Below, piece by piece: positions 1 to 8,054 of a stretch of 64,000 nt of DNA. Position numbers and translations under genes: made by a program. Within the stretch, counting starts at the first letter, position 1. Every line of letters starts with the position of its first letter. This DNA comes from Mycolicibacterium sp. 018/SC-01/001. GTDB taxonomy: Bacteria > Actinomycetota > Actinomycetes > Mycobacteriales > Mycobacteriaceae. Below the pieces are notes generated by a model. That model was not told where the DNA came from, made no database searches, and saw only the letters and a list, made by a program, of their open reading frames with translations. The stretch is from the NCBI RefSeq assembly GCF_007096635.1, contig NZ_VKAA01000003.1, forward strand, positions 280,335-344,334. The letters run 5' to 3'.

Positions 1-110
1 AGCACGATGATGTAGGCCATCGCGATGAACGTGACGACGCCGCCGCGTATCTCGGTGCCCACCGTGGACTGGCGGGCCGTGATCTCGAAGAAGCGGTCCA
101 CTCGGTTCAT
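1..110 (-). CDS. NCS2-family purine permease, N-terminal fragment
   Basis: Only the first 36 or so residues are in the window; the gene runs off the left edge. The start MNRVDRFFEITARQSTVGTE followed by a hydrophobic stretch containing GGVVTFIAMAYIIVL matches the N terminus of the AzgA-like branch of NCS2 transporters (adenine/guanine/hypoxanthine:proton symporters), where this TFxxMAYI segment opens the first membrane helix. The ATG lies 7 bp after the stop of the small secreted gene on the same strand, so the two may be cotranscribed. The family call rests on this short stretch only; the substrate cannot be told. Confidence 0.7.
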   Translation of the reverse strand, partial: MNRVDRFFEITARQSTVGTEIRGGVVTFIAMAYIIV

Positions 111-117
111 CGGCGGC

Positions 118-363
118 TCAGTACTGAGACGTCGGAGCGGCAGGCGGCGGCGGTGCGACCGGCAGGCACAGACCGGTCTGCAGGTCGAGTGCCTTGCCGG
201 GGAGGCAGAACGGCGTGCACCCGTAGATCACACCCGTCTGACCGGGCGGGCACGAGCCGGGAGGCTGCGCGACCGCGCTCGGTGCCGCGGCGAGCGTGAC
301 GAGAGGCGCGGCAAGGGCCCCGGCGATCACCGCCGCACCCAGAAATCGTTGTCTCACAGTCAT
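118..363 (-). CDS. small secreted Cys/Pro-containing protein
   Basis: 81-residue protein with a clear Sec signal peptide (about residues 1-38: basic MTVRQR, long Ala/Leu/Val core, then ...SAVAQ as a likely cleavage site). The mature part is about 45 residues with four Cys (GSCPP, YGCTPFC, TGLCLP) and ends PPPPAAPTSQY. Four Cys in a small exported domain suggest two disulphides. Start ATG is preceded by an AGAGGGGA ribosome site, and the gene begins 13 bp after the acyl-CoA dehydrogenase stop, so it may be read through from that operon. No function is recognised; mycobacteria have many such exported peptides. Confidence 0.75.
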   Translation of the reverse strand: MTVRQRFLGAAVIAGALAAPLVTLAAAPSAVAQPPGSCPPGQTGVIYGCTPFCLPGKALDLQTGLCLPVAPPPPAAPTSQY

Positions 364-376
364 TGTCCGTCCCCTC

Positions 377-1537
377 TCAACGCGCCGTCCCGGTGGCGAC
401 GCGTGGGCCTGACGTCTCGGCCACGACGTCGAGAACGAGCTCGGCGACCCGAGCGCGATGTTCTTCGGCGCTGCCCAGCAGCGCGGCGTTGGTCCAGGCG
501 CGCTTGTAGTACAGGTGCGCCTGGTGCTCCCACGTGAAGCCGATACCGCCGTGCACCTGGATGGTGTCATTGGCCACCCGCGTGAGCGCGGCCGAACACA
601 CGGCTTGGGCGATGCTGACGGCCAGCGTCGGATCATCGGTGCCATGGGCCAGCGCCCAGATGGCGTGGTAGGCGGTCGAGCGGGCATGTTCGACCGCGAC
701 CAGTCCGTCGGCCAGCTTGTGCTTGATCGCCTGGAAGGAGCCGATCGGGCGACCGAACTGCAGCCGATTCTTCGCGTAGTCGATGCTCAGATCGAGCAGG
801 TGCTGCGTCGCCCCGACCTGCTCGACCGCCAGCAGCGCCGAGCCCACCTGCAGTGCGTGTTCGATGACCCGGTCCGACTCGTCGGGGCCCGCGATGAGCC
901 GCGCAGGAGCCTCGGAGAGCGTGACGGTGGCCTGCGGACGTGTGGGATCCAGTGTCGTCAACGGAACCCGCTGCACCGCAGCCGAATCCGTGTCGACCGC
1001 GAACAGTCCGGTTCCTTCGGGCCCGTCGGCCGCGACGAGCAGGACATCCGCGGCGCCGGCGTCGACGACACGCTCCACCGTTCCGGTCAGGCTCCACTCG
1101 TCGCCGGTGGGTGCGGCAGTGACGTCGCCGATGGCGAACGCCGCCGTCTTCGTGCCGTCGGCGAGCGCATCGAGCAGGTCCCCAGGCGCCGATGCGGCGA
1201 CGAGTGCGGGGATCGCCAGATACACCGTGCCGAAGAGCGGCCCCGGCGCGAGCGCCGCGCCGAGTTCTTCGACGGCGACGGCCTGATCGACCAGCGTTCC
1301 ACCCGCGCCGCCTGCGGATTCGGGTACCGCCAGCCCGAGCACACCCAGCTCGGTGCCCAGCCGCGCCCACACCGCGCGGTCGTAGGGCGGATCGGATTCC
1401 ATCACCGCGCGGATCGCCCGTTCGTCGACGTGATCGGCGCAGAACTTCCGTACCGCCGCGCGCAGCTGCTGCTGCTCCTCGGTGAAGACGAACTCGTCAC
1501 CCGCCGCAACCTCCGCCTCAGCCGAAGTCTCAGCCAC
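377..1537 (-). CDS. acyl-CoA dehydrogenase (FadE family), second subunit of a pair
   Basis: 386-residue acyl-CoA dehydrogenase: N-terminal helical domain starting at FTEEQQQLRAAVRKF, middle beta domain, and C-terminal helical domain with FGRPIGSFQAIKHKLAD and the conserved IQVHGGIGFTWEH motif that contacts FAD across the dimer. I chose the GTG at 1537, which overlaps the upstream gene's TGA by 8 nt (GTGGCTGA) and has GGAAGGAG just in front; a longer start at 1567 would lie inside the upstream gene. Tight coupling to a second FadE suggests an alpha2beta2 dehydrogenase of the kind mycobacteria use for bulky (steroid or branched) acyl-CoA thioesters. Substrate is unknown. Confidence 0.9.
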   Translation of the reverse strand: MAETSAEAEVAAGDEFVFTEEQQQLRAAVRKFCADHVDERAIRAVMESDPPYDRAVWARLGTELGVLGLAVPESAGGAGGTLVDQAVAVEELGAALAPGPLFGTVYLAIPALVAASAPGDLLDALADGTKTAAFAIGDVTAAPTGDEWSLTGTVERVVDAGAADVLLVAADGPEGTGLFAVDTDSAAVQRVPLTTLDPTRPQATVTLSEAPARLIAGPDESDRVIEHALQVGSALLAVEQVGATQHLLDLSIDYAKNRLQFGRPIGSFQAIKHKLADGLVAVEHARSTAYHAIWALAHGTDDPTLAVSIAQAVCSAALTRVANDTIQVHGGIGFTWEHQAHLYYKRAWTNAALLGSAEEHRARVAELVLDVVAETSGPRVATGTAR

Positions 1538-2720
1538 GCGGGATCTCCTTCCACGCCATCCCCGCATCCGCCCGCAGGTCGCCCGGCAGGCCGAGTACCC
1601 GCTCGCCCAGAATGTTGCGCATCACCTCGGAGGTACCGCCTTCGATCGTGTTGGCCCTGCTGCGCAGGAAACGCTGCTGGATGGGTCCGCGGTAGTCGTC
1701 GGGATCGCCGTCTCCGGCGCCGTACCCGTCGTAGAGCAAGCCTTCGGGCCCGAGGAAGTCCATGCAGAACTCGTAGATGTGCTGGTTGAGCTCGGCTCCG
1801 ACCAGCTTGCCGATCGATCCCTCGGGACCCGGCCCGCCAACCGTCGCCGACGCGCGGGACCGCTCGGAGGTCAGGCGCTGCGCCTCGGCCCGCAACCACA
1901 GGCTCGTCAGCCGGTCGCGCAGCACAGCGGTGCGCCGGTCCGGCCGGGACGCCCACAGGTTCACCGCGTCGGCGATCGTTCCGGCGCCGCGCCGGCTTCC
2001 GCTGGCGCCGAGCGCGCTGCGCTCGTTCATCAGCGTTGTCATCGCCACTCGCCAGCCGTCGCCGACCGCACCCAGTCGGTGGGTGTCGGGAATGCGGGCG
2101 TCGCTGAAGTACACCTCGTTGAACTCGGCGTGACCGGTCATCTGCCGCAGCGGCCGGGTCTCGACGCCAGGGCCGTGCATGTCGACGACGAAGTAGGTGA
2201 GGCCCTTGTGCTTGGGCGCATCTGGATCGGATCGGGCCAGCAGCAGCCCCCACCGCGCCCGGTGTGCCAGGCTCGTCCACACCTTCTGACCGTTGATCAC
2301 CCAGGCGTCGCCGTCGCGCACCGCGGATGTCGCGAGCCCTGCGACGTCGGAACCGGCGCCCGGTTCGGAGAACAACTGACACCAGATGTGCTCGGTCGTG
2401 GCCAGCGGCCGGAGCAGCTCGCGACGGATGTCGTCGGTCTGAGCATGCTCGCGGATGGTGGGCGCGGCCATGCCGTAGCCCATGGGATTGAGTCCAAGCG
2501 GGACCGGTCCTCCCGCGCCCTGCAGGATGCGATCGGCGACCGCCTGCAGGCCTCGGGAGACTCCGAGCCCGCCGAAGCCCTCCGGAAAGTGCACCCAGGA
2601 CAGACCCGCATCGAAGCATGCTCCGAGGAACTCCGGGATGGGCACGGTACGTGGATCGTGCTCGGCCACGACACGGTGCGCGGCCTCGGCTACCCGGTCA
2701 GCGTCGACGGTAGTGCCCAT
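1530..2720 (-). CDS. acyl-CoA dehydrogenase (FadE family), first subunit of a pair
   Basis: 396 residues, full length for the family. The substrate/FAD segment WCQLFSEPGAGSDVAGL and VINGQKVWTSLAHRARWG are in the middle, and the C terminus has RANTIEGGTSEVMRNILGER, the usual end of an FadE catalytic domain. It is the upstream member of a two-gene unit with the FadE ending at 377; the 8-nt overlap implies translational coupling and a heteromeric enzyme. The ATG at 2720 is leaderless-type: a TAAGGT hexamer sits 6 nt upstream and there is no ribosome site. It oxidises an acyl-CoA at the alpha-beta bond with electrons passed to ETF; the acyl group is not predictable. Confidence 0.92.
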   Translation of the reverse strand: MGTTVDADRVAEAAHRVVAEHDPRTVPIPEFLGACFDAGLSWVHFPEGFGGLGVSRGLQAVADRILQGAGGPVPLGLNPMGYGMAAPTIREHAQTDDIRRELLRPLATTEHIWCQLFSEPGAGSDVAGLATSAVRDGDAWVINGQKVWTSLAHRARWGLLLARSDPDAPKHKGLTYFVVDMHGPGVETRPLRQMTGHAEFNEVYFSDARIPDTHRLGAVGDGWRVAMTTLMNERSALGASGSRRGAGTIADAVNLWASRPDRRTAVLRDRLTSLWLRAEAQRLTSERSRASATVGGPGPEGSIGKLVGAELNQHIYEFCMDFLGPEGLLYDGYGAGDGDPDDYRGPIQQRFLRSRANTIEGGTSEVMRNILGERVLGLPGDLRADAGMAWKEIPRG

Positions 2721-2726
2721 ACGAGC

Positions 2727-2732
2727 ACCTTA
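2727..2732 (-). promoter_or_regulatory. -10 element of leaderless fadE promoter
   Basis: TAAGGT (TAnnnT) on the minus strand, with a 6-nt gap to the ATG at 2720. This spacing puts the transcription start on or next to the A of the start codon, the usual mycobacterial leaderless layout. Confidence 0.55.
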
Positions 2733-2846
2733 ACCGGCGACCATGGTGCGGTTAGCCGGCAGTGAGCGCCCCACGTGCCAGTTCAGACCGGTGATGACGC
2801 TGCAGGAGGTAACGGAGCCACCGAACATCGAGTAACACAGTGATCC

Positions 2847-3254
2847 TTACGCAGTCTTGGTGAGCAGGGGAAGAAGCTGACGCCGCGCAACCATCGCGTC
2901 GGCGAAGTGATTGAGGGCCTCGGGAACGGAGCCGGCCGCGTCGAAGTCGATGCCGTGGGCCCGCAGGGTCTGCTCGACCGGGCGGCTGGCCACCAAGGAC
3001 CATTCCACGCCGGCCGCGCAGCACGCGTCGTCCACGGCGAACAGGAGTGAAAGCGCCTCTGCGTCAAACGATGTGACGGCGCTCAGATCGAGTACGAACG
3101 GCTTCTCCGCGAGGACGAAGCGACGCGTGTACTCGGTGGCGCGGGCGATGTCGGCATCACCCAGCGCACCCGTGATCGTGACCACGGTGGCCAACTGGCG
3201 GCAATGCGCACGAATCTCGGCGCCACCGCAATCGAACGTCGGATTGCCGTACAT
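2847..3254 (-). CDS. STAS-domain protein (anti-anti-sigma-like)
   Basis: 135 residues forming one STAS domain, the fold of SpoIIAA/RsbV anti-sigma-factor antagonists: a beta strand VVTITGALGDADI, then FVLDLSAVTSFDAEALSLLF, then a C-terminal helix region. In classical members the loop reads D-S-S-G and the second Ser is phosphorylated by the anti-sigma kinase. Here it reads D-A-E-A, so the Ser is absent and a Glu takes its place. A good ribosome site (GGGAGG) precedes the ATG. No anti-sigma kinase or sigma gene is adjacent, so the partner is unknown. It could alternatively be a non-switching STAS scaffold. Confidence 0.8.
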   Translation of the reverse strand: MYGNPTFDCGGAEIRAHCRQLATVVTITGALGDADIARATEYTRRFVLAEKPFVLDLSAVTSFDAEALSLLFAVDDACCAAGVEWSLVASRPVEQTLRAHGIDFDAAGSVPEALNHFADAMVARRQLLPLLTKTA

Positions 3255-3360
3255 TGCCGCCTCCCTCGATCATGTGCTGAACCAGGTCCGTCGTCGAACC
3301 TGACATGTCTCAAGGTAGGGGCCCAATTTAAGGCCGTGGGGAGTAACGACTAATACTTCG

Positions 3361-4644
3361 CTAAGAACTGTTTTCAGAGCCGCCAGCAAACTCGTCGGTA
3401 ACTTCGGCGCTGCGGCGTTGCTGTTGTGAACCCTTGTACCCGGCCCACGGGCTGTAGTCGGCGAGCAGCTCCTGCTGGTCCGGCCGGGCCGCTTCGGGCA
3501 CGTGTTCGAGGTTGATGCGGATGCGGTACCAGATCGAGCTCGGACCCCGCATGCCGTCGACGAGAATGTCTGTGGGCGTGAGCTTTTCAGCGGCGTCCGG
3601 ATACAGCTGCCGCCACCGGGCCAGCGCGGCCATGGCCTCGTCCTTGGTCTTCGTCCTGGCGATCTCGATCAGCGGCTTCGTCGAGCGTCGTCGGCCGTCG
3701 GTGACCCGGTGCGCGCCACGCGGTGCCTTCTCGGCCGGTCCGAGTCGCTCGGCCAAGCCGAGGAGGGCATCGAGTTCACCCGGGGCGTCGTCCATCCCCT
3801 CCCACGGGTCGCCCAACTCGGCGAACCGGTCCGGCACCGTGGCGATCGTGAACGCCTCCGGCCGGCAGTCGGCGACCTCATCCCAGAACAGCGGGGTGGA
3901 GACCCGGGCGTCCGGGGTGGCGCGCACCGAATACGCCGACGCCACCGTGCGATCCTTCGCGTTCTGGTTGAAGTCGACGAACACGCCGTGCCGCTCCTCC
4001 TTCCACCATCGCGCAGTGGCGGATTCGGGTGCGCGCCGCTCGACTTCGCGCGCCACCGCCTCGGCGGCCATCCGCACCTGCTTGAACGGCCAGCGCGGGT
4101 GAATGCGCGCGTAGATGTGGAACCCGCGCGAGCCTGACGTCTTCGGCCACGCCATGAGACCGTGGTCCTCGAGCACCTCGCGCGCGACGAATGCGACGTC
4201 GAGGATCTGTCGCCAGCCGACACCCGGCATCGGGTCGAGGTCCACCCGTAGTTCGTCGGGATGGTCGAGGTCGTCCGCACGCACCGGGTGCGGATTGAGG
4301 TCGACGCAGCCGAGGTTCACCGCCCAGATCAACCCGGCCGGGCTGTGCAGCACTGCCTCTTCCGCCGACGTGCCCGACGCGTACTTCAATTCGGCGACGT
4401 CGACGAAGTCGGGGCGCTTCTGCGGCGCCCGCTTCTGGAACACAGCCTCCTCGGCGATGCCCTTGACGAATCGTTTGAGGATCATCGGGCGATCGGCGAC
4501 CCCGCGCAGCGCGCCGTCGGCCACCGCCGCGTAGTACTGCATCAGCGCGCCCTTGGTCACGCCTGCGTCCGGGAAGACGATCTTGTCGGGGTGGGTGATC
4601 GGCACTTGCTGCCCGCCGATCTCAAACGACTCCCGAGCAGCCAT
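3361..4644 (-). CDS. LigD-type archaeo-eukaryotic primase-polymerase (PolD2/Rv0269c type)
   Basis: 427 residues matching the stand-alone LigD polymerase-domain family (M. tuberculosis Rv0269c, M. smegmatis PolD2). Motifs seen: THPDKIVFPDAG near the N terminus, the metal-binding RVDLDPMPGVGW (Asp-x-Asp), SGSRGFHIYARI, and VDFNQNAKDRTVASAYSVRA. Such enzymes add ribo- or deoxyribonucleotides to primers or gaps and are thought to act in repair or damage tolerance, separately from the ligase-fused LigD. No ligase or nuclease domain is present. The ATG at 4644 has TACGAT 6 nt upstream and no ribosome site, so it is probably leaderless; a longer in-frame start at 4686 would swallow this promoter. 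Divergent from fadD2. Confidence 0.9.
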   Translation of the reverse strand: MAARESFEIGGQQVPITHPDKIVFPDAGVTKGALMQYYAAVADGALRGVADRPMILKRFVKGIAEEAVFQKRAPQKRPDFVDVAELKYASGTSAEEAVLHSPAGLIWAVNLGCVDLNPHPVRADDLDHPDELRVDLDPMPGVGWRQILDVAFVAREVLEDHGLMAWPKTSGSRGFHIYARIHPRWPFKQVRMAAEAVAREVERRAPESATARWWKEERHGVFVDFNQNAKDRTVASAYSVRATPDARVSTPLFWDEVADCRPEAFTIATVPDRFAELGDPWEGMDDAPGELDALLGLAERLGPAEKAPRGAHRVTDGRRRSTKPLIEIARTKTKDEAMAALARWRQLYPDAAEKLTPTDILVDGMRGPSSIWYRIRINLEHVPEAARPDQQELLADYSPWAGYKGSQQQRRSAEVTDEFAGGSENSS

Positions 4645-4650
4645 TCCCTC

Positions 4651-4656
4651 ATCGTA
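4651..4656 (-). promoter_or_regulatory. -10 element of the primase-polymerase gene
   Basis: TACGAT on the minus strand, 6 nt before the ATG at 4644; leaderless spacing. It faces the fadD2 -10 with only 31 bp between the two hexamers. Confidence 0.5.
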
Positions 4657-4687
4657 GGTTCCGGACCGGCGTGCGAGCCGGGTCACA

Positions 4688-4693
4688 TAAAGT
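4688..4693 (+). promoter_or_regulatory. -10 element of fadD2
   Basis: TAAAGT on the plus strand, 7 nt before the ATG at 4701, with no ribosome site between; leaderless spacing. Confidence 0.5.
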
Positions 4694-4700
4694 TGGCGCC

Positions 4701-6392
4701 ATGCCCAAGCTCACCGATCTGTCTGCACAGGCGCTCGGCACGATCGCCAAAACTGCCGAGACCTACTGGGACCGCGGCACCGCGGAGCTGCACTACGCCC
4801 GCAAGATGTTCGAGGCGGGTGCGCTCAAACTCGAACCGCCGCAGGACATCGCCGCGTTCCTGGGCGACATCCGGCGGTGGGGCGAGATCGGGATGATCCC
4901 TGCGCTCAACGCGCGGCGCACCCCGCACCGCGCGGCGGTGATCGACGATTTCGGTCAGATGACGTTCAAGGAACTCGACGACGCGGCCAACGCCGTCGCC
5001 AACGGGTTGCTCGCCAAGGGCGTCAAGGGCGGAGACGGTGTCGCGATCCTGGCGCGCAACCACCGGTGGTTCCTCGTGTCGTGGTTCGGGGTGGCCAAGA
5101 CCGGTGCGCGCATCATCCTGCTCAACAGCGAATTCTCCGGACCGCAGATCAAGGAGGTGTCCGAGCGCGAGGGCGCCAAGCTGGTCATCTACGACGACGA
5201 GTACACGACGGCGGTCGCGCAGGCCGAACCCGCGCTCGGCAAACTGCGCGCTCTCGGGGTCAACCCGGACAAGGACGAGCCGTCGGGCAGCACCGACGAG
5301 ACCCTCGAGGAGTTGATCGCCCGCACGGGGTCGACGCCGCCGCCGAAGGTCACCAAGCATTCGTCGATCATCATCTTGACCAGCGGCACCACCGGAACTC
5401 CGAAGGGCGCCAACCGCAGCGCCCCGCCGTCGCTGGCGCCGATCGGCGGTGTGCTGTCCTCGGTCCCGTTCAAGGGCGGGGAGGTCACCGCACTGCCCGC
5501 GCCGATGTTCCACGCGCTGGGATTCCTGCACGCCACCGTCGCGATGATGCTGGGCACCACGCTGGTGCTGCGCAGGCGTTTCAAGCCGGCGACCGTGCTC
5601 ACCGACATCGCCGAGCACAAGGCGACCGCGGTGGTCGTGGTGCCCGTCATGCTGTCGCGCATGCTCGACGAGCTCGACAAGATGTCGCCCAAACCCGATC
5701 TCTCGTCGCTGCGCATCGTCTTCGTCTCCGGGTCTCAGCTCGGCGCCGAGCTGGCCACCCGGGCGCTGAAGGCGCTGGGTCCGGTGATCTACAACCTCTA
5801 CGGTTCCACCGAGGTGTCATTCGCGACGATCGCTGGGCCGCAACATCTTTCGAAGAACCCATCCACGGTCGGGCCGGTCGTGAAGGGCATGAAGGTCAAG
5901 ATCTTCGACGACAACGGCAAGGAGCTGCCGCAGGGCGAGGTCGGCCGCATCTTCGTCGGCAGCTTCTTCCCGTTCGAGGGATACACCGGCGGTGGCGGCA
6001 AGCAGATCATCGACGGGCTGCTGTCGTCGGGTGACGTCGGCTACTTCGACGAGGACGGCCTGCTCTACGTCAGCGGCCGCGACGACGAGATGATCGTCTC
6101 CGGTGGCGAGAACGTCTTCCCCGCCGAGGTCGAAGATCTCGTGAGCGGGCACCCCGAGGTGGTGGAGGCCACCGCGCTCGGAGTCGAGGACAAGGAGTGG
6201 GGCCACCGGCTGCGCTGCTTCGTCGTCAAGGCCGAGGGCGCGTCGATCACCGAGGACGACATCAAGGCGTACGTGAAGGAGAACCTGGCGCGGTACAAGG
6301 TGCCGCGTGAGGTGATCTTCCTCGATGAGCTGCCGCGCAACCCGACCGGCAAGATCCTCAAGCGCGAGCTGCGGGAGATGGACGTCGAATAG
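4701..6392 (+). CDS. fadD2: fatty-acyl-CoA synthetase (FadD2-like)
   Basis: 563-residue ANL-superfamily enzyme (M. tuberculosis FadD2 is about 560). P-loop-like ILTSGTTGTPKGANRS (about residues 225-240), the ATP site YNLYGSTEVSF, the hinge GLLYVSGRDDEMIVSGGENV, and the C-terminal catalytic Lys in NPTGKILKREL are all present. It should adenylate a fatty acid and transfer it to CoA. The start chosen is the ATG at 4701 next to a leaderless -10; an in-frame upstream ATG at 4671 would lie before the promoter. Its order relative to the Rv0269c-like gene and fadE6 is as in M. tuberculosis, which supports the gene name. An SDR follows 55 bp downstream. Confidence 0.9.
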   Translation: MPKLTDLSAQALGTIAKTAETYWDRGTAELHYARKMFEAGALKLEPPQDIAAFLGDIRRWGEIGMIPALNARRTPHRAAVIDDFGQMTFKELDDAANAVANGLLAKGVKGGDGVAILARNHRWFLVSWFGVAKTGARIILLNSEFSGPQIKEVSEREGAKLVIYDDEYTTAVAQAEPALGKLRALGVNPDKDEPSGSTDETLEELIARTGSTPPPKVTKHSSIIILTSGTTGTPKGANRSAPPSLAPIGGVLSSVPFKGGEVTALPAPMFHALGFLHATVAMMLGTTLVLRRRFKPATVLTDIAEHKATAVVVVPVMLSRMLDELDKMSPKPDLSSLRIVFVSGSQLGAELATRALKALGPVIYNLYGSTEVSFATIAGPQHLSKNPSTVGPVVKGMKVKIFDDNGKELPQGEVGRIFVGSFFPFEGYTGGGGKQIIDGLLSSGDVGYFDEDGLLYVSGRDDEMIVSGGENVFPAEVEDLVSGHPEVVEATALGVEDKEWGHRLRCFVVKAEGASITEDDIKAYVKENLARYKVPREVIFLDELPRNPTGKILKRELREMDVE

Positions 6393-6447
6393 CTCCTCGA
6401 TCAGTTCGCATGGAATAGCCGACCGGGCGCGGTGGTAGTACACCTGC

Positions 6448-7227
6448 GTGAACATCGACCTGACTGGAAAAACCGCGCTCGTCACCGGCTCGACCCAGGG
6501 GATCGGGTTGGCCATCGCCGAGGGGCTCGCCGCGGCGGGCGCGCGTGTGGTCGTCAACGGCAGGAGCCAGGACCGCGTCGACGCTGCCGTCGCCGGTATC
6601 GAGGGTGACGTCGTCGGTGTCGCTGCCGACGTCGCAGACGCCGACGGCGCCCGGGCCCTGCTCGACGACGTGCCCGCCGTCGACATCCTCGTCAACAACC
6701 TCGGCATCTTCGGGGCCGTGCCGGCGCGCGACATCACCGACGAGCAGTGGCGAACCTTCTTCGAGGTCAACGTGCTGGCCGCGGCCCGGCTGATCCGGTC
6801 GTACCTGCCGGGGATGGTCGAGCGGGGCTGGGGCCGGGTGCTGCAGATCGCCAGCGACTCGGCAGTCGTGACGCCGGCCGAGATGATCCACTACGGGGTG
6901 TCCAAGACCGCGCTGCTGGCGCTCTCGCGCGGATTCGCCAAGGACGCGGCGGGCAGCGGGGTGACGGTCAACTCGGTGATCGCCGGACCGACACACACCG
7001 CGGGTGTCGAGGACTTCGTCTACCAGCTCGTCGACAAGGACCTGCCGTGGGACGAGGCGCAGCGGGAGTTCATGCGCCTGCACCGCCCGCAATCGCTGAT
7101 CCAGCGACTGATCGAGCCCGGGGAGATCGCGAACATGGTCGTCTACCTCGCATCCCCGCTGGCGTCGGCGACGACGGGCGGCGCGCTGCGGGTCGACGGC
7201 GGCTACGTCGACGCGATCCTGCCCTGA
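6448..7227 (+). CDS. short-chain dehydrogenase/reductase
   Basis: 259-residue classical SDR. NAD(P) site TGSTQGIGLAIAEGL at residues 13-27, NNLG at about 84, catalytic Ser in QIASDSAVV and YGVSK as the Tyr-x3-Lys pair. Starts at a GTG; ends 3 bp before the stop of the convergent small membrane protein gene. It follows fadD2 by 55 bp on the same strand, so it may act on an acyl or hydroxyacyl product, but this is inference from position only. Confidence 0.85.
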   Translation: MNIDLTGKTALVTGSTQGIGLAIAEGLAAAGARVVVNGRSQDRVDAAVAGIEGDVVGVAADVADADGARALLDDVPAVDILVNNLGIFGAVPARDITDEQWRTFFEVNVLAAARLIRSYLPGMVERGWGRVLQIASDSAVVTPAEMIHYGVSKTALLALSRGFAKDAAGSGVTVNSVIAGPTHTAGVEDFVYQLVDKDLPWDEAQREFMRLHRPQSLIQRLIEPGEIANMVVYLASPLASATTGGALRVDGGYVDAILP

Positions 7228-7230
7228 CCG

Positions 7231-7560
7231 CTACTTCACCGTGCCAGCCATGATCGCCGATCCGGGCACAGCGAGGGTAAAGAGCATGACCAGCATCAGG
7301 AACCAACCCGCGGCCTGCCATGCCGCCCAGGCCCGTTCGGCTTTCCACTCACGGTAGGTACGCAGGAACGCACCCAGCCCTCCGAGGAACAGGAACGCCG
7401 GCACCAGCGACGCGGCGTACACCGAGTCGCGCGCACCGAACGCGTAGAACGCGAAGGCCAGCGCGGCCACTGCCACAACGGCGGCGGTATAGCCCACGGC
7501 CGCGCGGGTGGTCCCCGGCTTGTCGAACCGTTTCTCCGCGAAGTCCCGGTCGTTGCTCAT
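7231..7560 (-). CDS. small three-helix membrane protein, unknown function
   Basis: 109 residues. A charged N terminus (about 20 residues) is followed by three predicted membrane segments: roughly residues 21-43, 48-67 and 80-103. The loop REWKAERAWAAW is conserved-looking and aromatic. No family recognised; mycobacterial genomes carry similar short integral membrane proteins. The gene ends 3 bp from the SDR stop (convergent). The ATG at 7560 has no strong ribosome site. Confidence 0.7.
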   Translation of the reverse strand: MSNDRDFAEKRFDKPGTTRAAVGYTAAVVAVAALAFAFYAFGARDSVYAASLVPAFLFLGGLGAFLRTYREWKAERAWAAWQAAGWFLMLVMLFTLAVPGSAIMAGTVK

Positions 7561-7597
7561 GGCACGAGAGTTCCCGGCCGGGCCCCCCGAAAACGTC

Positions 7598-7627
7598 AGC
7601 GGCCCCCGACGGACATCGGGGGCCGCT
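7598..7627 (-). terminator. Rho-independent-type terminator after the 80-residue gene
   Basis: A perfect 12-bp inverted repeat, AGCGGCCCCCGA and TCGGGGGCCGCT, with a 6-nt loop. Read on the minus strand it lies 16 nt after the TGA of the gene at 7644-7886 and is followed by GACGTTTTC, a short U run. It sits between that gene and the next membrane protein gene. Confidence 0.75.
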
Positions 7628-7643
7628 GTCGTCAGATCGACGA

Positions 7644-7886
7644 TCAGGACTTGCTGGCGGCCTTCTGGCGGGCCTCCTGGGTCTTCGCTTCCGCACGGGC
7701 CGCTTCGGCTTCGGCTTCCTTCTTCGCCACGTCTTTCAGGGCGCGGGCCTTCTGCTGCTGAGCCTCGCCCTGCTCCTGCAGCCGGTCGTTGTCGAGCAGG
7801 ATGCCGATCACCTGCTTGGACAGGCCGATGCTGCCGTCGACGAGCGCGCGCAGAGCTGCGATGGGGCCGCTGGTGCTGTCTGCCAT
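7644..7886 (-). CDS. small Ala/Gln/Lys-rich coiled-coil protein
   Basis: 80 residues: an amphipathic first half (about residues 1-38) and a strongly charged second half rich in Ala, Glu, Lys and Gln that should form a single long helix or coiled coil. It loosely resembles small mycobacterial surface or stress proteins of the microaggregate-binding type, but I cannot assign a family. The ATG has a good AAAGGAAAG ribosome site and the gene has its own terminator, so it is probably a single, well-translated unit. The 168-bp region upstream holds an inverted repeat TGCTAA/TTAGCA (7992-8014) that may be an operator. Confidence 0.65.
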   Translation of the reverse strand: MADSTSGPIAALRALVDGSIGLSKQVIGILLDNDRLQEQGEAQQQKARALKDVAKKEAEAEAARAEAKTQEARQKAASKS

Positions 7887-8032
7887 GAGCTTTCCTTTCG
7901 TTCCGCCGCGCCATCTGAGGTCGAGAGCGGGCCCAATCCGCGGTGCGGCGAGGGTGTGAGCGGGCCTGCTTGCAGGGTTCCCACCACCGCTTGCTAAAGC
8001 ACGCAGTGTTAGCAGCGTCTCACTTTGTTTCA

Positions 8033-8049
8033 TCGCCGGCGCGCGGCGA
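8033..8049 (-). terminator. possible hairpin terminator after fadE6
   Basis: TCGCCG and CGGCGA separated by GCGCG, just 5 nt past the fadE6 stop on the minus strand. No U tract follows, so at most it is one of the U-poor hairpins proposed for mycobacteria. Confidence 0.35.
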
Positions 8050-8054
8050 CATTC

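Noticed and set aside
3255..3360. Possible SigF/SigB promoter (GTTA ... GGGC) before the STAS gene
   Set aside because: The -10 part does not match GGGTA and spacing is poor; not supportable by eye.
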